Assembly: GCF_008327685.1 (NCBI RefSeq)
Contig: NZ_BDDE01000027.1
Location: 62,001 to 126,000, forward strand
DNA: 64,000 nucleotides
DNA from: Actinomadura sp. K4S16
GTDB lineage: Bacteria > Actinomycetota > Actinomycetes > Streptosporangiales > Streptosporangiaceae
Direction: 5' to 3'
The position numbers and the translations under genes are program-made. Below are positions 41,057 to 49,364 of the stretch, piece by piece. Each line of letters begins with the position of its first letter. Within the stretch, counting starts at the first letter, position 1. Under the pieces are notes generated by a model. The model did not search any database. It was not told where the DNA came from and worked only from the letters and a program-made list of their open reading frames with translations.

Positions 41057-42328
41057 ATGGCACTCGCGACGTCCCCCGACTCCCTCGCCCGGGCCTTCCG
41101 GGCCCCCGAGATCGACATCATCGATCCGGGCGTCTACGAGCGCGGCGGGATCCCGCACCGCCAGTTCCAGTGGCTGCGCGACAACGACCCCGTCCACTGG
41201 CACCCGGACCCCAACGACGGCGTGCCGGGCTTCTGGGCGATCACGCGGCACGAGGACGTGGTCTCGGTGTCGCGCCGCGCCGACCCGTACTCCTCGCACG
41301 AGCGGACGTCGATGTTCGAGGAGTTCTCCAGCGACGACATCGCCATGTACGGGCAGATGATGCTGTTCCAGGACCCGCCGGACCACACCCGGCTGCGCGC
41401 CCTGGTCAACAAGGGCTTCACCCCGCGGATGATCGGGCGGCTGGAGGACCACATCCGCAAGATCTGCAACGAGCTGATCGACGAGGCCGCCCCGCTGGGC
41501 GAGTGCGACTTCGTCGAGCGGTTCGCGGCGCCGCTGCCGCTGTACACGATCTGCGAGCTCCTCGGCGCCCCGATGGAGGACCGCGAGAAGATCTTCCACT
41601 GGTCGAACAAGCTCGTCGCGTTCAACGACCCCGAGTTCATCGGGGGCCGCGAGGAGTCGACGCTGTGCGCCGCCGAGTTCGCCGAGTGGGGCGGGCAGCT
41701 CGCCGCGGCGCGCGAGTCCACGCCGCGCGACGACATCGTGACCAAGCTGCTGACGCCCGACGCCGACGGCGGCAGGATCACGCTGGAGGAGTTCCAGCTG
41801 TTCGTGATCATGCTGTCGATCGCCGGGAACGAGACCACCCGGACCGCCACCGCGGGCGGCATGATCGCCTTCTTCGAGCGGCCGGACCAGTGGGCCCGGC
41901 TGCGGGAGGACCGGAGCCTGCTGCCGAAGGCGGTCGAGGAGATCGTCCGCTGGGTCAGCCCGATCAACCAGTTCCGCCGGACGGCCCTGGTCGACACGGA
42001 GATCGGCGGGCAGCAGATCAAGGCCGGGGACAAGGTCGTGATGTTCTACGGGTCGGCGAACCGCGACGAGCGCGTGTTCGAGAACCCGTTCGCCTTCGAC
42101 GTGGCGCGCGACCCGAACCCGCACATCGGCTTCGGCGGCGGCGGCCCGCACTACTGCCTCGGCACGCACCTCGCGCGCATGAACCTGCGGATCATCTTCG
42201 AGACGATCCTGGAGCGCATGCCCGACATCGAGCTCGCCGGGGAGCCGCGCCGCTTGCGGTCCAACTTCGTCAACGGCTACAAGGAGATCCCGGTGCGCTT
42301 CACGCCCTCGGCCCCCCTGGGAGGTTGA
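41057..42328 (+). CDS. Cytochrome P450, CYP125/CYP124-like
   Basis: A 423-residue P450 with the heme loop IGFGGGGPHYCLGTHLAR (cysteine ~367), I-helix MLSIAGNETTRTAT and a K-helix EEIVRW. The run EKIFHWSNKLVAFNDPEF and the terminal RRLRSNFVNGYKEIPV match, from family memory, CYP125/CYP142/CYP124 enzymes that hydroxylate the terminal methyl of the cholesterol side chain. A KstR operator precedes it. The ATG at 41057 has AAGGA upstream. It heads a run of five genes reaching the toroid protein at 46822. Confidence 0.9.
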   Translation: MALATSPDSLARAFRAPEIDIIDPGVYERGGIPHRQFQWLRDNDPVHWHPDPNDGVPGFWAITRHEDVVSVSRRADPYSSHERTSMFEEFSSDDIAMYGQMMLFQDPPDHTRLRALVNKGFTPRMIGRLEDHIRKICNELIDEAAPLGECDFVERFAAPLPLYTICELLGAPMEDREKIFHWSNKLVAFNDPEFIGGREESTLCAAEFAEWGGQLAAARESTPRDDIVTKLLTPDADGGRITLEEFQLFVIMLSIAGNETTRTATAGGMIAFFERPDQWARLREDRSLLPKAVEEIVRWVSPINQFRRTALVDTEIGGQQIKAGDKVVMFYGSANRDERVFENPFAFDVARDPNPHIGFGGGGPHYCLGTHLARMNLRIIFETILERMPDIELAGEPRRLRSNFVNGYKEIPVRFTPSAPLGG

Positions 42329-42364
42329 CGGCGCCCATCACTCCGGACGAGGAGGTTCGAGGCG

Positions 42365-43600
42365 ATGACCACCACCCCCGACATCGAACTGGTCGACCCC
42401 GGCGCGTACGAGCACAGCGGCGTCCCGCACGGGCAGCTGGCCTGGCTGCGCGAGCACGAGCCGGTGTTCCGCCACCACGGCGACCCGGAGCGGGGCTACC
42501 CCCCGTTCTGGGCGATCACCCGGCACGAGGACGTCGTGCACGTGTCGCGGCATCCGGAGCTCTTCTCGTCCTGGCGGCGGCTCGCGCTGTTCGACGAGCC
42601 CCCGGAGGAGCACCTCGTCCTGCAGCGGATGATGATGCTCAACCAGGACCCGCCGGAGCACACGCGCAAGCGGAGCATCGTCAACCGGGGCTTCACCCCG
42701 CGCGCGATCGGGGCGCTGGAGCAGCACATCCGCGACATCTGCCGGCTGCTCGTGGCCGAGACCGCCGAGCGCGGGGAGGAGGCCGACTTCGTCCGCGACC
42801 TGGCGGCGCCGCTGCCGCTCTACGTGATCTGCGAGCTGCTCGGGGCGCCGCCCGAGGACCGGGAGAAGATCTTCCACTGGTCGAACACGCTGATCGGCGG
42901 GGACGACCCGGAGTTCCAGCGGACGCCGGAGGAGGGCCAGGAGGCGGCGACCGAGCTGTACGCCTACGCCAACGAGCTGGCGGCGGCGCGGAAGGAGAAC
43001 CCGCGCGAGGACATCGTCACCCGGCTGCTCCAGCCGGACGCCGGCGGGGAGGTGCTGACCGGGGACGAGTTCGAGCTGTTCGTGCTGCTGCTGTCGGTCG
43101 CCGGGAACGAGACGACCCGGAACGCGGCCTCCGGCGGCATGCACGCGCTGCTGGAGCATCCGCTCGAGTGGGAGCGGCTGAAGGCCGACCCGTCCCTCGT
43201 CCGGACGGCGGTGGACGAGATCGTCCGCTGGGTCACCCCGGTCAACCTGTTCCGGCGGACGGCCGCCCGGGACACCGAGATCCGCGGCCGGAAGATCGCC
43301 GAGGGCGACAAGGTCGTGGTGTTCTACTCCTCCGCCAACCGTGACGAGGCCGTGTTCGCCGACCCGTACCGCTTCGACGTGGGACGGGACCCGAACCCGC
43401 ACATCGGCTTCGGCGGCGGGGGCCCGCACTTCTGCCTGGGGTCCCATCTCGCCCGGCTTGAGCTGAGTGTGCTCTTCGAAACACTCTTGGACGCCATGCC
43501 CAATATTGAACTCAGCGGTAACGTTCGCAGGCTAAGGTCTAGTTTCATCAATGGGGTAAAGGAGATGCCGGTACGGGTGCGTCCGGCGTCCCTCGACTGA
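42365..43600 (+). CDS. Cytochrome P450, second CYP125/CYP124-like
   Basis: A 411-residue paralogue of the preceding P450 (36-bp gap; GAGG before the ATG). The heme loop is IGFGGGGPHFCLGSHLAR (cysteine ~357), the I-helix LLSVAGNETTRNAA and the HWSN block is KIFHWSNTLIGGDDPEFQ. The duplicated pair may divide terminal hydroxylation and further oxidation, or recognise different steroids. The last ~35 codons (from about 43480) switch to rare AT-rich codons such as CTA, GTA, ATT, AGT and TCT, unlike the rest of the gene. Confidence 0.9.
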   Translation: MTTTPDIELVDPGAYEHSGVPHGQLAWLREHEPVFRHHGDPERGYPPFWAITRHEDVVHVSRHPELFSSWRRLALFDEPPEEHLVLQRMMMLNQDPPEHTRKRSIVNRGFTPRAIGALEQHIRDICRLLVAETAERGEEADFVRDLAAPLPLYVICELLGAPPEDREKIFHWSNTLIGGDDPEFQRTPEEGQEAATELYAYANELAAARKENPREDIVTRLLQPDAGGEVLTGDEFELFVLLLSVAGNETTRNAASGGMHALLEHPLEWERLKADPSLVRTAVDEIVRWVTPVNLFRRTAARDTEIRGRKIAEGDKVVVFYSSANRDEAVFADPYRFDVGRDPNPHIGFGGGGPHFCLGSHLARLELSVLFETLLDAMPNIELSGNVRRLRSSFINGVKEMPVRVRPASLD

Positions 43601-43628
43601 CGGGAGTGGTGCGTGGGCAGGGGATGGC

Positions 43629-44912
43629 GTGGGTGAGGCAGGCGAGGCGGGCGGTCCGTTGCGGGTGGCCCTGCTCTCGTACCGCAGCAAGCCGCACTGC
43701 GGCGGGCAGGGCGTCTACCTCCGGCACCTGAGCAGGGAGCTGGTCGATCTCGGGCACGAGGTGGAGGTCATCTCCGGCCAGCCGTATCCGGAGCTCGACC
43801 GCGAGGAGATCACCCTCACCAAGCTGCCGAGCCTTGACCTGTACCGGGACGAGGACCCCTTCCGCACCCCTGCCCTCGGCGAGTTCCGCGACTGGCTGGA
43901 CGTCCTGGAGTTCGCGCACATGAAGACCGGCGGCTTCCCCGAGCCGCTGACGTTCAGCCTGCGCGCCCTGCGGCTGCTGCGCGGGCGCCGCCGCGACTTC
44001 GACGTCGTGCACGACAACCAGGTGCTCGGCCTCGGCAACCTCGGCATCGCCCGGCTCGGGCTGCCGCTGGTGACGAGCATCCACCACCCGATCAGCGTCG
44101 ACCGGCGGATCGACATCGAGGCCGCCCGCGGCCTCAAGCAGAAGCTCGGCAAGCGCCGCTGGTACGGGTTCGTCGGGATGCAGTCGCAGGTGTCGCGGCG
44201 GATCGGGCCCGTGCTGACGGTGTCGGAGTCGTCCAAGGTCGACATCGTCAAGGACTTCAAGGTCGACCCGCGCGACATCGAGATCCTGCCGCTCGGCGTC
44301 GACACCCGGATCTTCCACCCGCGCGGCGAGCGCGTCCCCGGCCGGATCGTCGCGATGGCCAGCGCCGACGCGCCGATCAAGGGCGTGGACGTGCTGCTGC
44401 GCGCGGTCGCCAAGGTCGCCACCGAGCGGGACGTCCACGTGATCGTGGTCAGCCGGCCGCAGAAGGACGGCCCGACCGAGCGGCTCGTGCGCGAGCTGGC
44501 GCTCGGCGAGCGGGTCCGGTTCGTCAGCGGCATCAGCGACGACGAGCTGGGCGAGCTGCTGGCGTCCGCGGAGATCGCCGTCGTGCCCTCGCGCTACGAG
44601 GGGTTCTCCCTCCCGGCCGTGGAGCACATGGCGTCCGGGACGCCGCTGGTGGCGAGCCGCGCCGGCGCGCTGCCCGAGGTCGTCGGCGACGCCGGCGTCC
44701 TGGTCGCCCCGGGCGACGTGGAGGAACTGGCCGCGACCCTGCACCGCCTGCACGACTCCGCCGAGGAGCGTGCGCGGGTGGGAGCCGCCGGCCTCGCGCG
44801 CGTCCAGGAGCGGTTCGCCTGGCCCGCCGTGGCGCAGGCCACCGTGGAGCACTACCGCGCCGCCATCACCCAGCAGAACTACCGGCGTCTAGCCGCGCGC
44901 AAGGGCAAGTGA
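43629..44912 (+). CDS. Family-4 glycosyltransferase (GT-B fold)
   Basis: A 427-residue retaining-type transferase. The N-terminus (VALLSYRSKPHCGGQGVYLR) carries the glycine-rich acceptor loop. The C-terminal half shows ILPLGVDTRIF, a substrate-binding RPQKDGPTERLVRELALGER and the EX7E-like SRYEGFSLPAVEHMASGTPL (~residue 318) typical of GT4. The GTG lies 28 bp behind the P450 stop with AGGGGAT upstream, so it is probably co-transcribed. The acceptor is unknown; its placement with P450s and two methyltransferases suggests a modified lipid or steroid glycoside, which is inference. Confidence 0.88.
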   Translation: MGEAGEAGGPLRVALLSYRSKPHCGGQGVYLRHLSRELVDLGHEVEVISGQPYPELDREEITLTKLPSLDLYRDEDPFRTPALGEFRDWLDVLEFAHMKTGGFPEPLTFSLRALRLLRGRRRDFDVVHDNQVLGLGNLGIARLGLPLVTSIHHPISVDRRIDIEAARGLKQKLGKRRWYGFVGMQSQVSRRIGPVLTVSESSKVDIVKDFKVDPRDIEILPLGVDTRIFHPRGERVPGRIVAMASADAPIKGVDVLLRAVAKVATERDVHVIVVSRPQKDGPTERLVRELALGERVRFVSGISDDELGELLASAEIAVVPSRYEGFSLPAVEHMASGTPLVASRAGALPEVVGDAGVLVAPGDVEELAATLHRLHDSAEERARVGAAGLARVQERFAWPAVAQATVEHYRAAITQQNYRRLAARKGK

Positions 44913-44955
44913 GGGAGCGTCCGCAGACGCGTCCCTGTACGGAAGGAGCACGACC

Positions 44956-45717
44956 CTGCTGACCGTGGATTTCCAGCGGTTCCGCATCTCCCCCGGAGAC
45001 CGCGTCCTCGACATGGGATGCGGCGCCGGACGGCACGCCTTCGAGCTGTACCGGCGGGGTGCGCACGTCGTGGCCTTCGACCAGGACGCCGGGGAGCTGT
45101 CCGGCGTCGACAAGATGTTCGGGGCGATGCGCCTCGAAGGCCAGGTGCCCGAGGACGCGACCGCCGAGACCGTGCAGGGCGACGCGCTGGACCTGCCGTT
45201 CCCCGACGACCACTTCGACGCGATCATCGCGTCCGAGGTGCTGGAGCACATCCCCGACGACATGCGGGCGATGCGGGAGCTGCTGCGCGTCCTCAAGCCG
45301 GGCGGCAGGCTGGCGGTGACGGTGCCGAGCTGGCTGCCCGAGCGCGTCTGCTGGGCCCTCTCGGAGGACTACCACACCGCCCCCGGCGGGCACGTGCGGA
45401 TCTACACCCGCGCCGAGCTGGAGGCCAAGCTGAAGTCGGTCGGCTTCCGGGTCGGCGGCCACCACCACGCGCACGGGCTGCACGCCCCGTACTGGTGGAT
45501 CAAGTGCGCGGTGGGGGTGGACAACGACGGCAACCCGCTCGCCAAGGCCTACCACCAGATCCTCGTCTGGGACATCATGAAGCGGCCGCTCGCGACCCGG
45601 CTGGCCGAGCGCGTGATGAACCCGCTGATCGGCAAGAGCGTCGTCGTCTACTTCGCCAAGCCCGCGGCGCCGGACGCGCCGGCGGCCCCGGCCAAGGAGA
45701 CGGCGGATGCGGTCTGA
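44956..45717 (+). CDS. Class I SAM-dependent methyltransferase with probable CTG start
   Basis: A ~253-residue methyltransferase: motif I VLDMGCGAGRHAFELYRRGA (~residue 19), VVAFDQD, a motif IV-like HFDAIIASEVLEHIPDD and LKPGGRLAVTVPSWLPERVC. The C-terminal lid has conserved aromatic and His residues (HHHAHGLHAPYWWIKC). The best ribosome site, GGAAGGAG at 44941, is 7 bp from CTG at 44956, whereas the first GTG (44965) is 16 bp away. Translation from CTG gives M-L-T-V-D-F, matching what I recall of homologues. The 3' end overlaps the next gene by 11 bp. Confidence 0.85.
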   Translation: MLTVDFQRFRISPGDRVLDMGCGAGRHAFELYRRGAHVVAFDQDAGELSGVDKMFGAMRLEGQVPEDATAETVQGDALDLPFPDDHFDAIIASEVLEHIPDDMRAMRELLRVLKPGGRLAVTVPSWLPERVCWALSEDYHTAPGGHVRIYTRAELEAKLKSVGFRVGGHHHAHGLHAPYWWIKCAVGVDNDGNPLAKAYHQILVWDIMKRPLATRLAERVMNPLIGKSVVVYFAKPAAPDAPAAPAKETADAV

Positions 45718-46822
45718 GACCGCGCCGCCCTCGGTCCCCGGAGTCCTGACGGCGGACGACGTCGTCGCCACCGCGCGGAGCATCGCGGCCCAGCAGGAGC
45801 CGTCCGGCGCGATCCCGTGGTTCTCGCCGACGCACGGCGTCCCCGGGCACGTGGACGCCTGGAACCACGTCGAGGCCGCGATGGCGCTGTCGGTCGCCGG
45901 GCTCGGCGCGGAGGCCCGGCGGGCCTACGAGTGGCTGCGCGGCGTCCAGCGCCCGGACGGGTCGTGGCCCGCGAAGTGGGTGCTGGGCGAGGTCACCGAG
46001 CCGGGCGGCGAGTCCAACCACGCCGCCTACGTCGCGGTGGGCGTCTGGCACGAGCTGCTGACCACCGGGGACGAGGACTTCGCGCGGCACATGTGGCCGG
46101 CGGTCCGGCGGGCGATCGACTTCACGCTCGGGCTGCAGACCGGGCGCGGCGAGATCATCTGGATCCGGCACGAGGACGGCGAGCCGTCCGACCACGCCCT
46201 GCTGACCGGCTGCTCGTCCATCTACCAGTCGCTGCGCTGCGCGGTCGCGCTGGCCGAGCGGCTCGGCGAGCACCAGCCGGACTGGGAACTGGCCGCCGAC
46301 CAGCTCGGGCACGTGGTGGCCGCGCATCCGGAGGCGTTCGCCGACAAGAGCCGCTGGTCGATGGACTGGTACTACCCGGTGCTCGGCGGGCCCGTCCGGG
46401 GCGCGGACGCGGCGCGCCGCTTCGCCGAGGGCTGGGACACGTTCGTGGTGCCGGGCCTCGGCTGCCGCTGCGTGTCGGACCAGCCGTGGGTGACCGCGGC
46501 GGAGAGCTGCGAGCTGGTGCTGGCGCTGGACGCCGCGGGCGACCGCGACCGCGCGCTGGAGCTGTTCGCCACCATCCAGCACCTCCGGCACGAGGACGGC
46601 TCGTACTGGACGGGCTGGCAGTTCGAGAACGAGCGCCACTTCCCCGGGGACCGCTCCACCTACACGGCGGCGGCGGTGGTCCTGGCGGCGGACGCGCTGG
46701 CGGACGCCTCCCCCGGCGCCCGGCTGTTCAAGGAGATCGCGGGACGGCCGCTCGGGCCGTCCGAGGCGTCCGACCCGCTGGCGTGCGGCTGCGCGCTCGT
46801 CGCGGCCGCCAACCGCGCCTGA
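45707..46822 (+). CDS. Alpha/alpha-toroid protein (prenyltransferase/squalene-cyclase-like)
   Basis: A 371-residue helical-repeat protein. Repeats include AWNHVEAAMALSVAGLGAEA, the QW-like GVQRPDGSWPAKWVLGEVTE (~residue 79) and HLRHEDGSYWTGWQFEN (~residue 293). This resembles prenyltransferase/squalene oxidase or six-hairpin glycosidase folds, and no DxDD or other cyclase catalytic motif was found. It could bind or process the glycosyltransferase product. ATG at 45707 overlaps the methyltransferase end. It is the last plus-strand gene of the run and convergent with a second methyltransferase. Confidence 0.7.
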   Translation: MRSETAPPSVPGVLTADDVVATARSIAAQQEPSGAIPWFSPTHGVPGHVDAWNHVEAAMALSVAGLGAEARRAYEWLRGVQRPDGSWPAKWVLGEVTEPGGESNHAAYVAVGVWHELLTTGDEDFARHMWPAVRRAIDFTLGLQTGRGEIIWIRHEDGEPSDHALLTGCSSIYQSLRCAVALAERLGEHQPDWELAADQLGHVVAAHPEAFADKSRWSMDWYYPVLGGPVRGADAARRFAEGWDTFVVPGLGCRCVSDQPWVTAAESCELVLALDAAGDRDRALELFATIQHLRHEDGSYWTGWQFENERHFPGDRSTYTAAAVVLAADALADASPGARLFKEIAGRPLGPSEASDPLACGCALVAAANRA

Positions 46823-46861
46823 CCCGCTCCCCGGACGGGGCACGGGCCAGGCGGTCCGGGC

Positions 46862-47602
46862 TCAGGCGGGTTCGTTGTGGGCGGGGGTGAGCGGGTCGGC
46901 GTCGCTGACGCGTTCCAGGACGCGCAGCGAGCCTTCCGCACGGCGCTCCTCGAAGGCGCCGCTCGCCAGCGCCCGCTGGTAGAGGCGGTAGGGGGCCTGA
47001 CCCCCGTCCGCGGGGTCGGGGAAGACGTCGTGGATCACGAGGGCCCCGCCGACGGCGACGTGCGGAGCCCAGCCCTCGTAGTCGCCCCGCGCGTGCTCCT
47101 CGGCGTGGCCGCCGTCGATGAACAGCAGCGCCAGCGGCGTCCGCCAGAACGCCGAGACGGTACGGGACTGCCCGACGACGGCGACGACCTCGTTTTCCAG
47201 CCCGGCCGCGAGGATCGTCTTGCGGAACTTGGGCAGGGTGTCCATCCGGCCGGTGCTCGGGTCGACCAGGGACGGGTCGTGGTGCTCCCAGCCCGCCTGG
47301 TTCTCCTCCGAGCCGTGGTGGTGGTCGACGGTGACCAGGACGGTGCCTGCCAGCCTGGCGGCCGTCCCCAGGTACACGGCGGACTTGCCGCAGTAGGTGC
47401 CGACCTCCAGCATCGGCCCGGTCGCGGCCAGGCGGGCGCCGTACTCCAGGCCCGTCTCGTACAGGGCGAGGCCCTCACCGTCCGGCATGAAGCCCTTGGC
47501 GCCGCGCGCGGCGCGCAGCAGCTCGGCGGGCATCGGCGTTCCCGCCGGCGGTGCGTCGTCGCTGGTCGTCCCCGGTCCGGTGGACGCCTTGGTGTGGGTC
47601 AT
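46862..47602 (-). CDS. CmcI-type class I SAM methyltransferase
   Basis: A ~246-residue methyltransferase-24/CmcI-like protein. The SAM loop is PMLEVGTYCGKSAVYLGTAA (~residue 67), followed by VTVDHHHGSEENQAGWEHHD and a metal/catalytic region LLFIDGGHAEEHARGDYEGW, HVAVGGALVIHDVFPDP. Such enzymes methylate hydroxyl groups in antibiotics or sugars. I chose the ATG at 47602 because GGAGGAG lies 5 bp upstream; the longer frame to 47635 adds basic residues without a ribosome site. It is divergent from the ferredoxin, with a KstR box and the TGAGAC palindrome between. Confidence 0.82.
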   Translation of the reverse strand: MTHTKASTGPGTTSDDAPPAGTPMPAELLRAARGAKGFMPDGEGLALYETGLEYGARLAATGPMLEVGTYCGKSAVYLGTAARLAGTVLVTVDHHHGSEENQAGWEHHDPSLVDPSTGRMDTLPKFRKTILAAGLENEVVAVVGQSRTVSAFWRTPLALLFIDGGHAEEHARGDYEGWAPHVAVGGALVIHDVFPDPADGGQAPYRLYQRALASGAFEERRAEGSLRVLERVSDADPLTPAHNEPA

Positions 47603-47643
47603 CGATCTCCTCCGTCGGGGCACCATATCCGACATCGCCGGGA

Positions 47644-47659
47644 TGAGACCCGAGTCTCA
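47644..47659. promoter_or_regulatory. Palindrome TGAGAC-N4-GTCTCA in the CmcI/ferredoxin gap
   Basis: TGAGAC-CCGA-GTCTCA matches the site at 40948 exactly in its arms and spacing. It lies 41 bp upstream of the methyltransferase start and 23 bp from the KstR box. Confidence 0.7.
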
Positions 47660-47682
47660 CCCCGAGTCTTGCCGGACCGAGC

Positions 47683-47696
47683 TGGAACGTGTTCTA
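47683..47696. promoter_or_regulatory. KstR operator before the ferredoxin (consensus match)
   Basis: TGGAACGTGTTCTA fits TNNAACNNGTTNNA, 75 bp before the ferredoxin ATG and in the divergent gap with the CmcI-type methyltransferase. Confidence 0.8.
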
Positions 47697-47771
47697 CTTT
47701 CGAGGTGAACCACCCGTTTCCGAACGATATTCGGTAGGTTGACGGGTGTGTCCTCTCGAACGGAGCAGACG

Positions 47772-47963
47772 ATGAGAGTACGAGTCGACCCGCTGGTGTG
47801 CGAGGCGAACGCCGTGTGCGTCGGGCTCGCCCCCGAGGTGTTCGACCTCAACGACGACGACGAGCTGCAGATCCTGCAGCCGGACGTCCCGGCCGAGGAG
47901 CAGGACCGCGTGCGGCACGCGGTGCGGTCGTGCCCGAAGGCCGCGCTGACGCTGGAGGAGTAG
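47772..47963 (+). CDS. Single-cluster ferredoxin, FdxD-like
   Basis: A 63-residue ferredoxin with the cluster ligands in CEANAVCVGLAPEVFD (residues 9-24) and SCPKAALTLEE near the C-terminus (one Cys followed by Pro). This is the 3Fe-4S/4Fe-4S type that reduces bacterial P450s. From memory it is close to mycobacterial FdxD of the cholesterol regulon. The ATG at 47772 follows CGGAG. A consensus KstR operator upstream couples it to the two CYP125-like P450s. Confidence 0.9.
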   Translation: MRVRVDPLVCEANAVCVGLAPEVFDLNDDDELQILQPDVPAEEQDRVRHAVRSCPKAALTLEE

Positions 47964-48037
47964 CCGGACGGCTGCCCGCCCCCCCCGTTCACCCACCCCA
48001 GACCCCCGGTAACAGCTCAGGCACAGTGGAGGCAGCC

Positions 48038-49126
48038 ATGGCACGCGCCGCGGTACTGCATGCGGTCGGCGACAAGGAACTCGACCTGCGCGACGACGTC
48101 TCGACGATCGATCCGGGCCCCGACCAGGTGAAGGTCAGGATCAAGGCGACCGGGGTCTGCCACTCCGACCTGTCCACCATGACGGGCGTGCTGCCCTCGG
48201 CGCTGCCGACGGTCATCGGACACGAGGGCGCCGGGGTCGTGGCGGAGGTGGGCGACCGGGTGACCGGCGTCCAGCCCGGCGACCACGTCGTCGTCAACTG
48301 GACCCCCGACTGCGGGGAGTGCGCCGAGTGCCTGCGCGGCGAGCCGTACCTGTGCATGACCTACCTCGCGCAGTCCTTCTCCGAGCCGGGGTTCAAGCTC
48401 GGTGACGGCAGCCCCGCGTTCGGCATGGCGGGCACCGGCACCTGGGCGGAGGAGATCGTGCTGCCCCGGCGCGGCGTGGTCAAGATCGCGGAGGACATCC
48501 CGTTCGAGTACGCGGCCCTGCTCGGCTGCGGCATCCCCACCGGCGTCGGCGCGGTGATCAACACGGCGAAGGTGGCGCCGGGCTCCAAGGTCGCGGTGGT
48601 CGGCGCGGGCGGCGTCGGGCTCTCGGTCATCCAGGGCGCCAGGATCGCGGGCGCGTCCACCATCCTCGCGATCGACCCGAACGAGGCCAAGCACTCCATC
48701 GCCAAGCAGTTCGGCGCGACGCACACCGCGACGCTGGACGGCCTGGAGGAGGCCAAGGGCCTGCTCACCGGCGGCGCGGGCTTCGACTACACCTTCGAGG
48801 TCGTCGGCAAGTCCGCGGCGATCACCACGGCGTGGAACGCGACCCGGCGCGGCGGCGACGTCATCGTGGTGGGCGCCGGCGCCTTCGACGACAACTGGAG
48901 CCAGACCGCGTTCGCGCTGCTGTTCGACGGCAAGAGCCTGAAGGCGTCCCTGTACGGCGGCTGCGACCTCAAGCGCGACATCCCGCTGTTCGTCGACCTG
49001 TGGCGCGCCGGGAAACTCGACATCGACGGCCTCATCAGCCGCCGGATCGGCTTCGAGGACCTGAACGACGCCGTCCGCGCCCTGACCAACGGCGAAGTGA
49101 TCCGCCAGGTCGTGGTGTTCGACTAG
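48038..49126 (+). CDS. Zinc-dependent alcohol dehydrogenase, MDR family
   Basis: A 362-residue class III-like alcohol dehydrogenase. The catalytic zinc region is ATGVCHSDLSTMTGVLPSAL with GHEGAGVVAEVGDRVTGV (~residue 60). The structural zinc lobe is CGECAECLRGEPYLC (~residue 90), missing one of the usual four Cys positions in spacing but otherwise typical, and GAGGVGLSVIQGARI starts the NAD-binding fold. It could oxidise the terminal alcohol made by the P450s to an aldehyde. GGAGG precedes the ATG; 74 bp separate it from the ferredoxin, so it is probably in the same unit. A copy of the dispersed repeat follows the stop. Confidence 0.88.
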   Translation: MARAAVLHAVGDKELDLRDDVSTIDPGPDQVKVRIKATGVCHSDLSTMTGVLPSALPTVIGHEGAGVVAEVGDRVTGVQPGDHVVVNWTPDCGECAECLRGEPYLCMTYLAQSFSEPGFKLGDGSPAFGMAGTGTWAEEIVLPRRGVVKIAEDIPFEYAALLGCGIPTGVGAVINTAKVAPGSKVAVVGAGGVGLSVIQGARIAGASTILAIDPNEAKHSIAKQFGATHTATLDGLEEAKGLLTGGAGFDYTFEVVGKSAAITTAWNATRRGGDVIVVGAGAFDDNWSQTAFALLFDGKSLKASLYGGCDLKRDIPLFVDLWRAGKLDIDGLISRRIGFEDLNDAVRALTNGEVIRQVVVFD

Positions 49127-49130
49127 CTCT

Positions 49131-49295
49131 TGTCTCCTCCTTCGGGCCTGGCGGCCCTCCATCGTCGACAAAAGCGGGCGATCGCTGGCATCGCTCCGAC
49201 TCGCCTTACGGCTCGCTGCGCGATCAGATTCTCGCTTCGCTCGAATCTGCCTTCGGACGCGATCGCGGCCGTTGAGGTTGTTGCGGGGTCGGGGC
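49131..49295 (+). repeat. Dispersed 3'-end repeat, copy A
   Basis: First and most diverged of four copies. It starts 5 bp after the alcohol dehydrogenase stop, reading in the same direction. Hairpin 1 is GGGCC-TGGC-GGCCC, and the invariant hairpin CAGATTC...GAATCTG is at 49225-49249. The 3' part has CGGCC-gttga-GGTTG, which can still pair through G-U pairs. See copies B (55883), C (57461) and D (59093). Confidence 0.85.
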
Positions 49296-49364
49296 GGGGG
49301 TCTGTTCGAGGCGCGTATCATCCTTGTCTGTTCGGGTCGGGCGGCGAGTCGTCATGGAGCGCGG

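Noticed and set aside
41026..43344. A 772-codon plus-strand frame over both CYP125-like P450s
   Set aside because: The other frame has full P450 motifs with ribosome sites at 41057 and 42365; this frame is Arg/Pro-rich noise typical of GC-rich DNA.
45707..46822. Functional squalene-hopene or terpene cyclase
   Set aside because: It has QW-like repeats but no DxDD motif and is half the usual cyclase length.
46830..46860. Terminator between the toroid and CmcI genes
   Set aside because: CCCGGAC...GTCCGGG pairs over 7 bp but with a 17-nt loop; too weak to list as a feature.
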